From the NCBI GenBank assembly GCA_963762315.1, contig CAVXKO010000003.1:1-64000 (forward strand): 64,000 nt of DNA, in the 5' to 3' direction. The notes under the pieces are model-generated. The model was not told the DNA's origin. It did not search any database and worked only from the letters and a program-made list of their open reading frames with translations. This DNA is from RPQJ01 sp963762315 (GTDB lineage Bacteria > Pseudomonadota > Gammaproteobacteria > Steroidobacterales > Steroidobacteraceae). Made by a program: the position numbers and the translations under genes. Below, in pieces: positions 55,649-64,000 of this stretch (position 1 is the stretch's first letter; each line of letters starts with the position of its first letter).

Positions 55649-55849
55649 TCAGTTTTCGAGGGGTGTGACCGAAAAGCCTTCCTCGCGAATCGCGGCGGAT
55701 ACGGCTTCAAGATCGGATGTGGTGGTCAAGCGCACCGTTCCGCTAGGCAGGTCCACCGCCACGTCCGCGCCCGGATCCACGCCCTTCACGGCGTTGGTCA
55801 CCGAGCGGACGCAGTGGTTGCAGGTCATCTTTTCGACTTTGAGCAGCAT
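55649..55849 (-). CDS. copZ: Copper chaperone, HMA domain
   Basis: A 66-residue heavy-metal-associated domain from Met at 55849: 'KVEKMTCNHCVRSV' holds the M-x-C-x-x-C copper site, and the beta-alpha-beta-beta-alpha-beta pattern is complete. It delivers Cu(I), presumably to the P-type ATPase encoded divergently. It converges with the CDF gene. Confidence 0.92.
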   Translation of the reverse strand: MLLKVEKMTCNHCVRSVTNAVKGVDPGADVAVDLPSGTVRLTTTSDLEAVSAAIREEGFSVTPLEN

Positions 55850-55970
55850 GATCGGTCTCCGGATCGACGCCTTGCGCGGGCTGGGGCCGGGGAGAATGGT
55901 GCTTCCCCCGGTGGCAAGGTCAAGCATCCTGTGGAATCTCCCTACGCCCCTGGGGATTCCGGCGCGTGGC

Positions 55971-56001
55971 TTGACCTTCCCATGATGGGAAGGTGCATGA
56001 T
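55971..56001 (+). promoter_or_regulatory. CueR/MerR-type promoter of copA
   Basis: A -35 TTGACC (55971-55976) runs into a perfect dyad with 10-bp arms ACCTTCCCAT and ATGGGAAGGT around a single G (55974-55994). The -10 CATGAT (55996-56001) follows after a 19-base spacer, the long spacing typical of MerR-family promoters that need activator-induced untwisting. Transcription would begin at about the copA ATG (56008). Confidence 0.85.
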
Positions 56002-56007
56002 GCCGCC

Positions 56008-58206
56008 ATGAACGCTCCCGCTCCCACGGCCCTGCGGCTCGACATCGGCGGCATGACGTGCGCATCCTGCTCCGGTCGCGTGGAGCGCGCCCTCACCAGG
56101 GTGCCGGGCGTCGTGACGGCCACCGTCAACCTCGCGACGGAGCAGGCGGCGGTCGATTTGCAGTCCGGCACGGACCCCGCGATCTTGGTGGCGGCGGTCG
56201 AGGCCGCCGGTTACACGGCGGCGATCCACGAACCCGAGGCGCCGATTGCACCGCCGGCGACAGGGATTTCGACGGAGGCGCGGCACGTGCTGTTCGCCGC
56301 AGTCCTCGCGCTGCCGCTCGCCGTCCCCATGATCGCGCTCGCGTTCGGCCGGCACGTGATGCTGCCGGCCTGGGCGCAATGGGCACTCGCCACGCCGGTA
56401 CAGTTCTGGCTCGGCGCGCGCTTCTACGCGGGCGCGTGGAAGGCGCTGCGCGATCGCACCGGCAACATGGACCTGCTCGTGGCGCTCGGCACGAGCGCGG
56501 CCTACGGCCTCAGCGTGTATCACCTGCTGTCCGGCCAGACGGACCACGATCACCTGTACTTCGAAGCGTCGGCCGTCGTCATCGCACTCGTGTTGCTCGG
56601 CAAGTGGCTCGAGGCGCGGGCAAAGCGGCAGACGACGGAGGCGATTCGTGCGCTGCAGGCGCTGCGGCCGAACGTCGCGCGCGTTCGGCGCGACGGGCAC
56701 GAGCTGGAGATTCCGGTCGCTAACGTGCGCGTCGGCGACGTGGTCGTGATCCTGCCGGGCGAACGCATCCCGGTGGATGGCGAAATCGTCGAAGGACGCA
56801 GCCACTGCGACGAATCGCTGTTGACGGGCGAATCGCTGCCGGTCACGAAGGTGCCGGGTGAGCGCGTGACGGGTGGCGCCGTCAACGGGGAAGGGCGCCT
56901 GGTCGTGCGCACCACGGCCGTCGGTGCCGAAACGGCGCTTGCCCGCATCATCCGGCTCGTCGAGGACGCGCAGGCCCGCAAGGCGCCGATCCAGCGCATC
57001 GTCGACAAGGTGAGCGCGATCTTCGTGCCGGTCGTGGTCGGCATTGCGTTCGTCACCTGGCTGGGATGGGGCTTGATCGCCGGCGACTGGAGCGCAGCCA
57101 CGCTGAACGCGGTCGCCGTGCTCGTGATCTCCTGTCCGTGCGCGCTCGGGCTTGCGACGCCGACGGCCATCATGGCCGGCACGGGTGTCGCGGCGCGCGC
57201 AGGCATCCTCGTCAAGGATGCCGAGGCGCTCGAAGCCGCCCACAAGGTGCGCACGGTGGCGTTCGACAAGACCGGCACGCTCACCGAAGGCAAGCCGACA
57301 CTCGTGGCGATCGAATGCGCGGGTGTTCCCGAAGTGGAACTCCTGTCGGCGGCCGCGGCGATCGAGTCGGGCAGCAGCCATCCGCTCGCGCGCGCCGTGC
57401 TCGATGCGGCGCGCGACCGTGCGATCGTGGTGCCGCAAGCCAGCGACGTGACGGTGCTGCCGGGTCTCGGCGTCCAGGCCCGAGTGGGTACTCGCGACCT
57501 CGTGCTCGGCAACGATCGCCTGATGCGCGACATCGGCGCGGATATCGCGGCACTGGCTGCGTCGGCGCGCGGACATGAATCTCAAGGCCGCACGGTGTCC
57601 TGGGTCGTCGAGCGGACGGCGGGAGCCCCGCGCCTGTTCGGCTTGCTCGCCTTCGGCGATCCGCCCCGGCTCGTTGCTGCCGAGGCCGTGGCCGCACTGC
57701 AGGCATTGGGACTGCGCACGGTCATGGTGTCCGGTGACAACCTCGGTGCGGCCCGATCGGTCGCGAGGCAGGTGGGCATCGCCCCGGAGGACGTCATCGC
57801 CGAAGTGTTGCCGGGCGACAAGGCCGCCGTCATTCGCGAGCTGCGCGGCGCGGGCAGTGTCGCGATGGTTGGCGACGGAGTGAACGATGCGCCGGCGCTG
57901 GCGGCCGCCGACGTCGGATTCGCCATGGGCAGCGGCACGGAAGTCGCCATGCATGCGGCCGGCGTCACGCTGATGCGGCCCGATCCCCGGCTCGTCGCCG
58001 ACGCCGTCGACATCTCGCGTCGCACCACGCGGAAGATCCACCAGAACCTGTTCTGGGCGTTCGTCTACAACGTCATCGGCATTCCCCTGGCGGCGGCCGG
58101 ACTGCTGAACCCGGTGGTCGCGGGCGCCGCCATGGCTTTCTCGAGCGTGAGCGTCGTGTCGAACACCTTGCTGCTGCGGCGCTGGAAGCCGCGAGCGGCC
58201 CGATAA
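56008..58206 (+). CDS. copA: Copper-translocating P-type ATPase CopA
   Basis: A 732-residue P1B-type ATPase starting at ATG 56008 (an upstream GTG at 55993 would lie inside the operator). One N-terminal HMA domain (GMTCASCSGRVERAL), eight TM helices with the Cys-Pro-Cys ion site (VISCPCALGLATP), phosphorylation motif 'AFDKTGTLTEG', 'SSHPLARAV' (HP locus), and 'GDGVNDAPAL'. It pumps Cu(I) out of the cytoplasm. cueR follows 7 bases later, so the regulator is in the operon it activates. Confidence 0.95.
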   Translation: MNAPAPTALRLDIGGMTCASCSGRVERALTRVPGVVTATVNLATEQAAVDLQSGTDPAILVAAVEAAGYTAAIHEPEAPIAPPATGISTEARHVLFAAVLALPLAVPMIALAFGRHVMLPAWAQWALATPVQFWLGARFYAGAWKALRDRTGNMDLLVALGTSAAYGLSVYHLLSGQTDHDHLYFEASAVVIALVLLGKWLEARAKRQTTEAIRALQALRPNVARVRRDGHELEIPVANVRVGDVVVILPGERIPVDGEIVEGRSHCDESLLTGESLPVTKVPGERVTGGAVNGEGRLVVRTTAVGAETALARIIRLVEDAQARKAPIQRIVDKVSAIFVPVVVGIAFVTWLGWGLIAGDWSAATLNAVAVLVISCPCALGLATPTAIMAGTGVAARAGILVKDAEALEAAHKVRTVAFDKTGTLTEGKPTLVAIECAGVPEVELLSAAAAIESGSSHPLARAVLDAARDRAIVVPQASDVTVLPGLGVQARVGTRDLVLGNDRLMRDIGADIAALAASARGHESQGRTVSWVVERTAGAPRLFGLLAFGDPPRLVAAEAVAALQALGLRTVMVSGDNLGAARSVARQVGIAPEDVIAEVLPGDKAAVIRELRGAGSVAMVGDGVNDAPALAAADVGFAMGSGTEVAMHAAGVTLMRPDPRLVADAVDISRRTTRKIHQNLFWAFVYNVIGIPLAAAGLLNPVVAGAAMAFSSVSVVSNTLLLRRWKPRAAR

Positions 58207-58213
58207 GGAGCCG

Positions 58214-58657
58214 ATGTTGCCTCGAGCCACGCCAGGACCGGAGCTTGCGAGCGCCCGAAGACAGGGCCTGCACAACATCGGCGATGCCGCACGGCTGACG
58301 GGTGTCACCGCAAAGATGATCCGGCATTACGAGAGCATCGGACTGATTCCCGAGGCGGGTCGCACCGTTGCGGGATACAGGCTCTACGGACCCAACGACC
58401 TCCATCGGCTGACGTTCATCAAGCGAGCACGATCGCTGGGCTTCTCGATCAAGGACATCGAGGTGTTGCTCAGCCTTTGGGGCGACCCGAAGCGCGCGAG
58501 CCGCGACGTGAAGCGACTGGCCCAGTCCCACGCCGACGAGCTGGAGCGCAAGATCCTCGAAATGCAGTCGATGCAGCGCGTGCTGCTGGACCTGGCGCGA
58601 CGCTGCCACGGCGACAACCGGCCGGACTGCCCGGTGCTCGAAGATCTCGCCGGATGA
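58214..58657 (+). CDS. cueR: CueR copper-responsive MerR-family activator
   Basis: A 147-residue MerR protein: helix-turn-helix 'NIGDAARLTGVTAKMIRHYESIGLI', a long dimerisation helix, and the metal loop Cys-x7-Cys in 'CHGDNRPDCPV', typical of the Cu(I)/Ag(I)/Au(I)-sensing CueR branch. The N-terminus is about 15 residues longer than usual. It should activate the promoter at 55971. Confidence 0.92.
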   Translation: MLPRATPGPELASARRQGLHNIGDAARLTGVTAKMIRHYESIGLIPEAGRTVAGYRLYGPNDLHRLTFIKRARSLGFSIKDIEVLLSLWGDPKRASRDVKRLAQSHADELERKILEMQSMQRVLLDLARRCHGDNRPDCPVLEDLAG

Positions 58658-58807
58658 GCGGGGCATCCGCGGCCGCAAGGCGGTGCCCGGTGAATCGACT
58701 ACGACATCACCGCGACTTGCCTGCGCACGGCCGTTGGTGTCTCCTGTGCCGTCGCGACGACCCTGCGGACCCCCTGCGGATTCATTGACGCCCCGGAGCC
58801 CCCGACC

Positions 58808-59476
58808 ATGAAGCTTTACGGTTTCCCGTCCAGCAACTACGTGAACATGGTGAAGCTGGCGCTGCTCGAGAAAGGCCTGCCCTTCGAGTACGTGCTCGCC
58901 TTCCCCGACCAGGCGCCGGCCACGCTAGAGAAAAGCCCCCGCGGCAAGGTGCCGTACCTCGAGACTCCGCAGGGGTTCCTGAACGAAGCGAGTGTGATCC
59001 TCGAGTATCTAGAGGATCTCGGCCAGGGCAAGCCGCTGCTGCCCGCCGATCCCTATGCTCGCGCCCGGGTGCGCGCGTTGATGAAGGAAATCGAGCTGTA
59101 CGTCGAGTTGCCGGCGCGCACCTGCTTTGTCGAGGCGTTCTTCGGCGGAACGGTGCCGGATGCGATCAAGGCGGTCGCCAGGGAAAACCTCTTCGCGGGG
59201 TTCGCGGCCGTGGCGCGACACGGGCGGTTCGCGCCCTATGTGGCGGGCGACACGTTCACGCTTGCCGACATCGTCTTCCTGTACAGCGTCGATCTCGCGA
59301 ACGTCGTCGCCCAGAAGTGCTTCGGACGCGACCTGGTGGCCGAGTACCCGCAGATGCAGGCGCTGCTGAAGCGGCTCGGCGAGAACCCGCACGTGCAGGA
59401 GATTGCGCGCGCGCGCGATGCCGGCATGCCCGCATTCGTCGCGGCAGTCCGCGCCAGGCTCGGGCTGGTCAAGTAA
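58808..59476 (+). CDS. Glutathione S-transferase family protein
   Basis: A 222-residue protein with thioredoxin-like N-domain ('MKLYGFPSSNYVNMVKLALLEKGLPFEYV', 'GKVPYLETPQGFLNEASVILEYL') and helical C-domain. The Ser/Asn pair (SSNY) after the first strand is the likely glutathione contact. Conjugation or reductase role, substrate unknown. Same strand as, and 13 bases before, the deacylase gene. Confidence 0.88.
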   Translation: MKLYGFPSSNYVNMVKLALLEKGLPFEYVLAFPDQAPATLEKSPRGKVPYLETPQGFLNEASVILEYLEDLGQGKPLLPADPYARARVRALMKEIELYVELPARTCFVEAFFGGTVPDAIKAVARENLFAGFAAVARHGRFAPYVAGDTFTLADIVFLYSVDLANVVAQKCFGRDLVAEYPQMQALLKRLGENPHVQEIARARDAGMPAFVAAVRARLGLVK

Positions 59477-59489
59477 CGAGGGTGCACGC

Positions 59490-61020
59490 ATGGCCTTGAA
59501 AAGAGCATGGATCGGCGCGTTTGCCTGCCTCCTGGCGACTTCGACGGTCGCCAGCGCAGCCGACGTCCTGCTGCAGAACGTCCGGGTCTACGACGGCACG
59601 GGCAGCGCCCCGTTTTCGGCCGACATCCGCATCCGCGGCAACCGCATCGAGGCCGTCGCCTCGCACCTCGAAGCAACGCCCGGCGAGACGGTGCGTGACG
59701 AGCATGGACTGGCCGTGGCACCGGGCTTCATCGACATGCACAGTCACGGCGACCGCGGCCTGCTCGAGGACCTCGACGCCGCCACGGTCTCGCGGCAGGG
59801 CGTGACGACGATCTTCGTCGGCCAGGACGGCGAGTCGGCCTATCCGCTGCGGGACTGGTTTGCAAAGCTCCAGGCCACGCCGCCGGCGATCAACGTGGCC
59901 AGCATGGTGGGTCACGCCACGCTGCGCGAGCAGGTGATGGGCAAGGACCTGTATCGTCCGTCGACGGCGCAGGAACTCGCGCAGATGAAGGGCCTGCTCG
60001 CGAAGGAACTCACCGCGGGGGCCTTCGGCCTCTCGACGGGGCTCGAGTACGAGGAGGCGCACTTCGCGACCACCGAAGAGGTCGTCGAGCTGTCGAAGGT
60101 GGCGTCCTCGACCGGCGGCTTCTACATCAGCCACGTTCGCGACGAAGCCAACCAGGTCTTCGACTCGTTCGACGAGCTGCTGCGCATCGGGCGCGAGGCC
60201 CGCATTCCCGTCGAGATCACGCACATCAAGCTCGGCTCGACACCGGTCTGGCACCAGGCAGCAGCGCGCATGCCGGCGTACTTCGAGCGCGCGAAGCGCG
60301 AGGGCATCGATCTCAAGGCGGACGTGTACCCGTACACGTTCTGGCACTCGACGATCCGCGTCATCGTCACGGACCGCGATTTCTTCAACGCGGAGAAGGT
60401 GGCCCGTGCGATCGCCGACACCGGCGGAGCCGGGGCGATCCGCCTCGGAATGTACACGCCGGAGCCCGCGATGGCCGGAAAGACCCTGGAGCAGATCGCT
60501 GCCGCCTGGAAGGTCACGCCCGTCGAGGCCTACATGCGCATCGTGAAGGCGACGGAGGCGGAGGTCGACACCGGAGAACCGATGGAGAACGTGCTCGGCA
60601 CGTCAATGAGCGAGGACGACCTGCGCTGGTTCATCCAGCACCCGGACATCATGTTCTGCAGCGACGGCGAACTGCACGGCACGCATCCCCGCGGCGCCGG
60701 CGCCTTCCCGCGCGTGCTTGGCCATTACGTGCGCGAGGAGAACGTGCTGCCGCTCGAGGCGGCCATCCACAAGATGTCGGGCCTGGCTGCAGCGCAGCTG
60801 GGGTTGAAAGATCGCGGGCGGATCGCGGCGGGATACGTCGCCGACCTCGTCGTGTTCGACCCCGCGGTCGTCATCGACCAGTCGACCGTCGAGAGTCCCG
60901 AGAAGCCGCCGCTCGGGATCCCGGGCGTGATGGTGTCGGGCGAATGGGTCGTGCAGGACGGCAAGGTCACCGGGCAAGCGCCCGGGGCAAGTGCTGCGCA
61001 GCGCGGTCTATCGGCCCTGA
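59490..61020 (+). CDS. Exported N-acyl-D-amino-acid deacylase (D-aminoacylase family), frameshift at 3' end
   Basis: A 509-residue amidohydrolase with a signal peptide (LKRAWIGAFACLLATSTVASA), so periplasmic. Metal ligands: 'GFIDMHSHGDRG', 'EITHIKL', and 'FCSDGELHGTHPRGAGAFPRVLGHYVRE' with the catalytic Asp, the D-aminoacylase hallmark. The frame as read runs on past the true end; removing one G from the GGGG near 60990 gives 'GQVLRSAVYRP' and TGA at 61018-61020, the expected C-terminus. It hydrolyses N-acyl-D-amino acids. First gene of an operon with dgcN and dgcA homologues. Confidence 0.88.
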
Positions 61021-61044
61021 TCGGGCGGACACGAGGAAACCGTC

Positions 61045-62052
61045 GTGCTCGTCCTGCGCAAGCCGTACCTGCTGTACCTCGGGGACGCCGCCCTCAAGTC
61101 GGACTGCAAGACCGCGTTTGGCCTGCGCGACTGGTGCGGCGCCGACGTGATCGGCGAGTGGTCGCATCCCGAGGCGAAAGTCACGCTCGACATCCCGCGC
61201 TTGTCACCTGCGGCCGCGGCGGCGCAAGGCGCGGGCTCGATCGTCGTCGGCGTGGCGTCGACCGGCGGCGTGTTGCCGGAGCACTGGCAGGACGACCTGG
61301 AAGCGGCCATCGACGCGGGGCTCGACGTGGTGAGCGGCATGCACACCCGCCTCACGTCGTTTCCCCGGTTGGTGCGCGCGGCCGAGAAGCGTGGCGTGCG
61401 GCTGGTCGACGTGCGGCACATGAACCCGCCGTTTCCGGTCGCCAGCGGGCGCAAGCGAACGGGCAAGCGGGTACTGACGGTCGGCACCGACTGCGCGCTC
61501 GGCAAGAAGTACACGGCGCTCGCGATGACGCGCGCGCTGCAGGCGAGGGGCGTGGCCGCAACGTTTCGCGCCACCGGCCAGACCGGCCTCATGATCGCCG
61601 GCAGCGGCATCGCCATGGACGCGCTCGTCGCCGACTTCCTGGCGGGCGCCGCCGAAGCGCTCTCGCCCGACAACGACCCGGCGCATTGGGACGTCATCGA
61701 AGGCCAGGGCTCGTTGTTTCATCCCGCGTATGCCGCGGTGACGCTGGGCCTGCTGCACGGGTCGCAGCCCGACGCGATCGTGCTGTGCCACGCGCCCGAG
61801 CGCGAGACGATCGAGGAGTATCCCGACTATCCGATTCCGCCGTTGCCCGAAGTGATCGACACTTACCTGCGATCCGGGCGGCTGACGAATCGTGCGATCC
61901 GCTGCGTCGGACTCAGCATCAATTCGTCGACGCTGGCCGACGCGCAGTGGCACGACTACCGCCTGCGGCTCGAACGCGAGCTTGGGCTGCCGGTGTGCGA
62001 TCCATTGCGCGGCGGCGTCGACGTGCTCGTGGCTGCGCTGCTGGCCGAATGA
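61045..62052 (+). CDS. dgcN: DUF1611 protein, DgcN-like D-glutamate N-acetyltransferase
   Basis: A 335-residue DUF1611 protein starting at GTG 61045 (ACGAGGA upstream). N-terminal Rossmann-like domain ('YLLYLGDAALKSDCKTAFGLRDW') and P-loop-like C-terminal domain ('VLTVGTDCALGKKYTALAMTRAL', 'ATGQTGLMIAGSGIAMDA', 'IEGQGSLFHPAY'). DUF1611 proteins paired with an enolase-superfamily epimerase were shown in marine proteobacteria to acetylate D-glutamate (DgcN). It overlaps the epimerase start by ATGA, supporting the same pairing here. Confidence 0.85.
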   Translation: MLVLRKPYLLYLGDAALKSDCKTAFGLRDWCGADVIGEWSHPEAKVTLDIPRLSPAAAAAQGAGSIVVGVASTGGVLPEHWQDDLEAAIDAGLDVVSGMHTRLTSFPRLVRAAEKRGVRLVDVRHMNPPFPVASGRKRTGKRVLTVGTDCALGKKYTALAMTRALQARGVAATFRATGQTGLMIAGSGIAMDALVADFLAGAAEALSPDNDPAHWDVIEGQGSLFHPAYAAVTLGLLHGSQPDAIVLCHAPERETIEEYPDYPIPPLPEVIDTYLRSGRLTNRAIRCVGLSINSSTLADAQWHDYRLRLERELGLPVCDPLRGGVDVLVAALLAE

Positions 62053-63032
62053 TTCACGTCACGACGTCGGTCGAGCGCTGGGAGCTGATCGAGCCCTTCG
62101 CCACGGCGCGCGATTCCGTCACGCACGTGCCGGTGCTCGTCGTGACGCTCACCGGCGCGGGCGGCCACCGCGGCTGGGCCGAAGCCGCCGGTGTCGATTA
62201 CGACGGCGAGACGCCCGAGACGATGGCAAGCGCAGATCGAGGCCGTGAAGCGCTCGCTGCACGACGCGATCCGGTTCGACGAGCTGCGGCGATCGTTGCC
62301 GGCGGGCGGAGCCCGCAATGCGCTCGATTGCGCGCTGTGGGACCTGCGGGCGAAGGAGGCGGGCGTTCCGGCCTGGACGCTCGCCGGACTCGACCACCCC
62401 GACCCGTGACGACCGCGTTCACGCTCGGGCTCGCCAGCGAGGAAGACACGCGCCGCAAGGCCCGCGAGGCGCGCGGCTACCCGCTCCTGAAGATCAAGGT
62501 GGATGCCGACCGCCACGTCGATCTCGTGCGCATCGTTCGCGAGGAGCACCCGTCAGCGCGGTTGATCGTCGATGCGAACCAGGCCTGGTCGCGTCCCTTG
62601 CTGGAGCGGCTCCTGCCGGACCTGCGCGAGCTAGGCGTCGAGCTGGTGGAGCAACCCTTGCCGCGTGGCGAGGATGCGGCGCTCGACGGCATGTCGAGGG
62701 TGCTGCCGCTTGCGGCTGACGAGTCGTGCACCGACCTCGCCTCGCTGGCCGGGCTCGCGGGCCGCTACGACTACGTGAACCTCAAGCTCGACAAGTGCGG
62801 CGGGCTGACGGAAGCGCTCGCCATGTGCGCCGAGGCAAAGCGGCGGGGTCTCGGGCTCATGGTGGGCAACATGTGCGGCACGTCGCTCGCCATGGCGCCG
62901 GCGTTCCTGGTCGCGCAGTTCTGCACGTACGTGGACCTCGACGGGCCGCTGCTGCAGAAACTCGATCGGGAGCCGCCGATCCGTTTCGAGTCGGGGCGGA
63001 TGAGTCCGCCGCAAGCCACGCTCTGGGGCTGA
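62049..63032 (+). CDS. dgcA: Enolase-superfamily epimerase, DgcA-like N-acetyl-D-glutamate racemase, two compensating frameshifts
   Basis: Starts at ATG 62049 inside the dgcN stop. Active-site pattern of dipeptide-epimerase-like enolase members: K-x-K in 'LLKIKVDAD', metal ligands in 'LIVDANQAW', 'LVEQPLP' and 'AADESC', second base Lys in 'LKLDKCGG'. Segments 'AQIEAVKRSLHDAIRF ... DCALWDLRAKEAG' lie one frame off, between shifts near 62225 and 62397. Restored length about 327 residues. It should interconvert N-acetyl-D- and L-glutamate, after which a deacetylase (not seen here) would give L-glutamate. Confidence 0.85.
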   Translation: MIHVTTSVERWELIEPFATARDSVTHVPVLVVTLTGAGGHRGWAEAAGVDYDGETPETMASADRGREALAARRDPVRRAAAIVAGGRSPQCARLRAVGPAGEGGGRSGLDARRTRPPRPVTTAFTLGLASEEDTRRKAREARGYPLLKIKVDADRHVDLVRIVREEHPSARLIVDANQAWSRPLLERLLPDLRELGVELVEQPLPRGEDAALDGMSRVLPLAADESCTDLASLAGLAGRYDYVNLKLDKCGGLTEALAMCAEAKRRGLGLMVGNMCGTSLAMAPAFLVAQFCTYVDLDGPLLQKLDREPPIRFESGRMSPPQATLWG

Positions 63033-63042
63033 ACGGCGCGGC

Positions 63043-63288
63043 TCAAGGAATCTGGTAGCGCGCCTTGAAGCGAGTGATTTCCTGCCAGACCTCGTCGGAC
63101 ACGGTTTTGGCGCTGACCCGGTCGAAAATCCGGCCGAGCACCGCTCGCTCCTGGTCGTCGATCATGCCGTCCTCGAGCGCGAGCCGCTCGATCATCGCGA
63201 GCTCGTCCGCATCGATGGTTCCGTCGTTCGCGAACACACGCAGGAACGAGTACTGCATGATTGCGTTCCAGCTGCTTCCCGTCTTCAT
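63043..63288 (-). CDS. Small conserved acidic protein (TerB/EF-hand-like)
   Basis: An 81-residue helical protein: 'FANDGTIDADELAMIERLALEDGMIDDQERAVLGRIF' has two D-x-x-I-D-x-x-E turns reminiscent of TerB-like metal-binding loops. Conserved hypothetical in gammaproteobacteria; function unknown. The internal Met at residue 11 is an alternative start. Converges with the dgcA homologue. Confidence 0.75.
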   Translation of the reverse strand: MKTGSSWNAIMQYSFLRVFANDGTIDADELAMIERLALEDGMIDDQERAVLGRIFDRVSAKTVSDEVWQEITRFKARYQIP

Positions 63289-63536
63289 CGTGTCCGCCCC
63301 GATCGTTCTTCTTGGAATCGCGAGCCACGGTCGCGACCGGGAATGGAAACGCGCGTGCTCGTGACGATTTCATGACAATCATGTGTCAACGAAGGAGGCG
63401 GCTCAACGGTTCGATTCTGTGCGAAGAGGTCGCGGCACCTGCGCCACTGCGGCGCAACTATCTCCGGCGGCACCGGTCGAAACTTCACGGGTGCTGTCCT
63501 GCGCGTCGTCGATCACTCGGCGCGATGCGATGGGAA

Positions 63537-64000
63537 TTATCCGGTACGTATCCGCAGTCTTTCGGAAGTCAGGACCGCGCGGCGGGATGTTGGCGGCATC
63601 AGTTGCGCCTCGGTGACGATCTCACGGTCTTCGAGTTGCGAGAAGAGTCCTCGCCACAGTCGCTCCATCGTCGGGTAGCGGAGATCTGCCGGATGCAGCG
63701 CAGCGCGTACGACCCGGCTCGTCGCATGTCGTTCGAGCAAGGCTCGATTCCATATCGGCGAGAGCGCGCGACGCCACGCGGAACGAGTGCTGACGACCAG
63801 GCTCGGTGCCGGGATCGTGTGACCGGACTGCAGGGCGACGACAGCATCGCGTGTCGCACAATACTGCAGTGGCGTCTGCTACAGTGCGCACTGTGCCGGT
63901 GTGCTCATGAGCCATGCGGGTGCGACAAACCCGGTCGGGTACCAACCGGCGGAGTGCAGCACGACCAGCCCACGCAGAATGCGCGTCCTGGCCGCCTCGA
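63537..64000 (-). pseudogene. DUF2334/polysaccharide-deacetylase-like protein, C-terminal fragment with in-frame TAG
   Basis: One minus-strand frame reads from the window edge: 'LVVLHSAGWYPTRFVAPAWLM', then a TAG (63881-63879), then 'LQYCATRDAVVALQSGHTIP', 'PSLVVSTRSAWRRALSPIWN', 'VVRAALHPADLRYPTMERLW' to TGA at 63537. The PAWLM, TRSAWRR and LHPADL segments resemble the C-terminal half of DUF2334-type polysaccharide deacetylases. The gene is cut by the window end and interrupted by the TAG, so it is probably non-functional or carries a base error. Confidence 0.65.

Noticed and set aside
55942..58308. A 788-codon minus-strand open frame opposite copA.
   Set aside because: It is antisense to an unambiguous CopA, and its product is Arg/His/Asp-rich with no domain; high GC makes long antisense frames common. 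The same reasoning removes the long frames opposite katG (4690-6804) and ilvD (22006-23751).
58655..58788. Short frame starting inside the cueR stop codon.
   Set aside because: The peptide is Arg/His-rich with no recognisable feature and no ribosome-binding site; probably non-coding.
59403..63032. A single 1209-codon open frame that could suggest a deacylase-epimerase fusion.
   Set aside because: Its middle part is the Arg-rich shadow of dgcN in another frame. It arises because a frameshift removes the deacylase stop and a second keeps the dgcA start in the same frame.

Overview
The window is high-GC (clearly above 60%), gene-dense bacterial chromosome. The gene set (KatG, MacAB-type export, OmpA, CueR/CopA, Acr3-type ars operon, PhzF, DUF3604 and DgcN/DgcA homologues) fits a free-living gammaproteobacterium. 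My best guess is a Steroidobacterales/Nevskiales/Xanthomonadales-like lineage; this is inferred from gene content only. No rRNA, tRNA, CRISPR array, insertion sequence, integrase or prophage gene was seen.

Layout. 0-12.7 kb: an AraC regulator cut by the window edge, an MFS exporter, a lipoprotein sulfatase, katG, a PhoD-like phosphatase with a TPR protein, a PAS hybrid-looking sensor kinase whose phospho-acceptor His is replaced by Asp, a serine hydrolase and a lipoprotein. 12.7-23.8 kb: a molybdopterin oxidoreductase, a broken OmpA-family gene, an EamA transporter, an RNA uracil methyltransferase, an OsmC protein, and a translationally coupled FAD oxidase-IlvD/Edd dehydratase pair. 23.8-30.5 kb: a coupled TPP-enzyme/SDR/epoxide-hydrolase-like operon read away from its own AraC-type regulator across a perfect palindrome, then a DUF3604 metal-dependent hydrolase. 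31.2-33.5 kb: a PhzF isomerase directly followed by a histidine-ammonia-lyase homologue that lacks the MIO-forming Ala-Ser-Gly.

33.6-37.3 kb: an arsenic operon (arsR, arsN, arsC, acr3) that ends with a permuted ATP-grasp gene and carries its own palindromic operator. 37.4-48.5 kb: DUF2092 and proline-rich exported proteins, a wrecked porin, a second serine hydrolase, a CZB-GGDEF cyclase, a membrane protein, an alpha/beta-hydrolase lipoprotein and a two-domain M16 protease. 48.5-54.6 kb: an all-minus-strand block with MacA/MacB-like ABC export, a DsbA-like thioredoxin, a lipoprotein, an enoyl-CoA hydratase and a GFA-family protein. 54.6-58.7 kb: metal homeostasis (CDF exporter, copper chaperone, CopA, CueR) with a textbook CueR promoter. 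58.8-63.0 kb: a GST and an N-acyl-D-amino-acid deacylase-dgcN-dgcA operon for D-glutamate or D-amino-acid use. The right edge holds a small conserved protein and a broken DUF2334-like gene.

A recurring feature is reading-frame damage. At least a dozen otherwise good genes contain single-base frameshifts, several in short homopolymers, and two carry in-frame TAG codons. Most probably reflect sequencing or assembly error; the porin looks more like true decay. Each is noted where it occurs.
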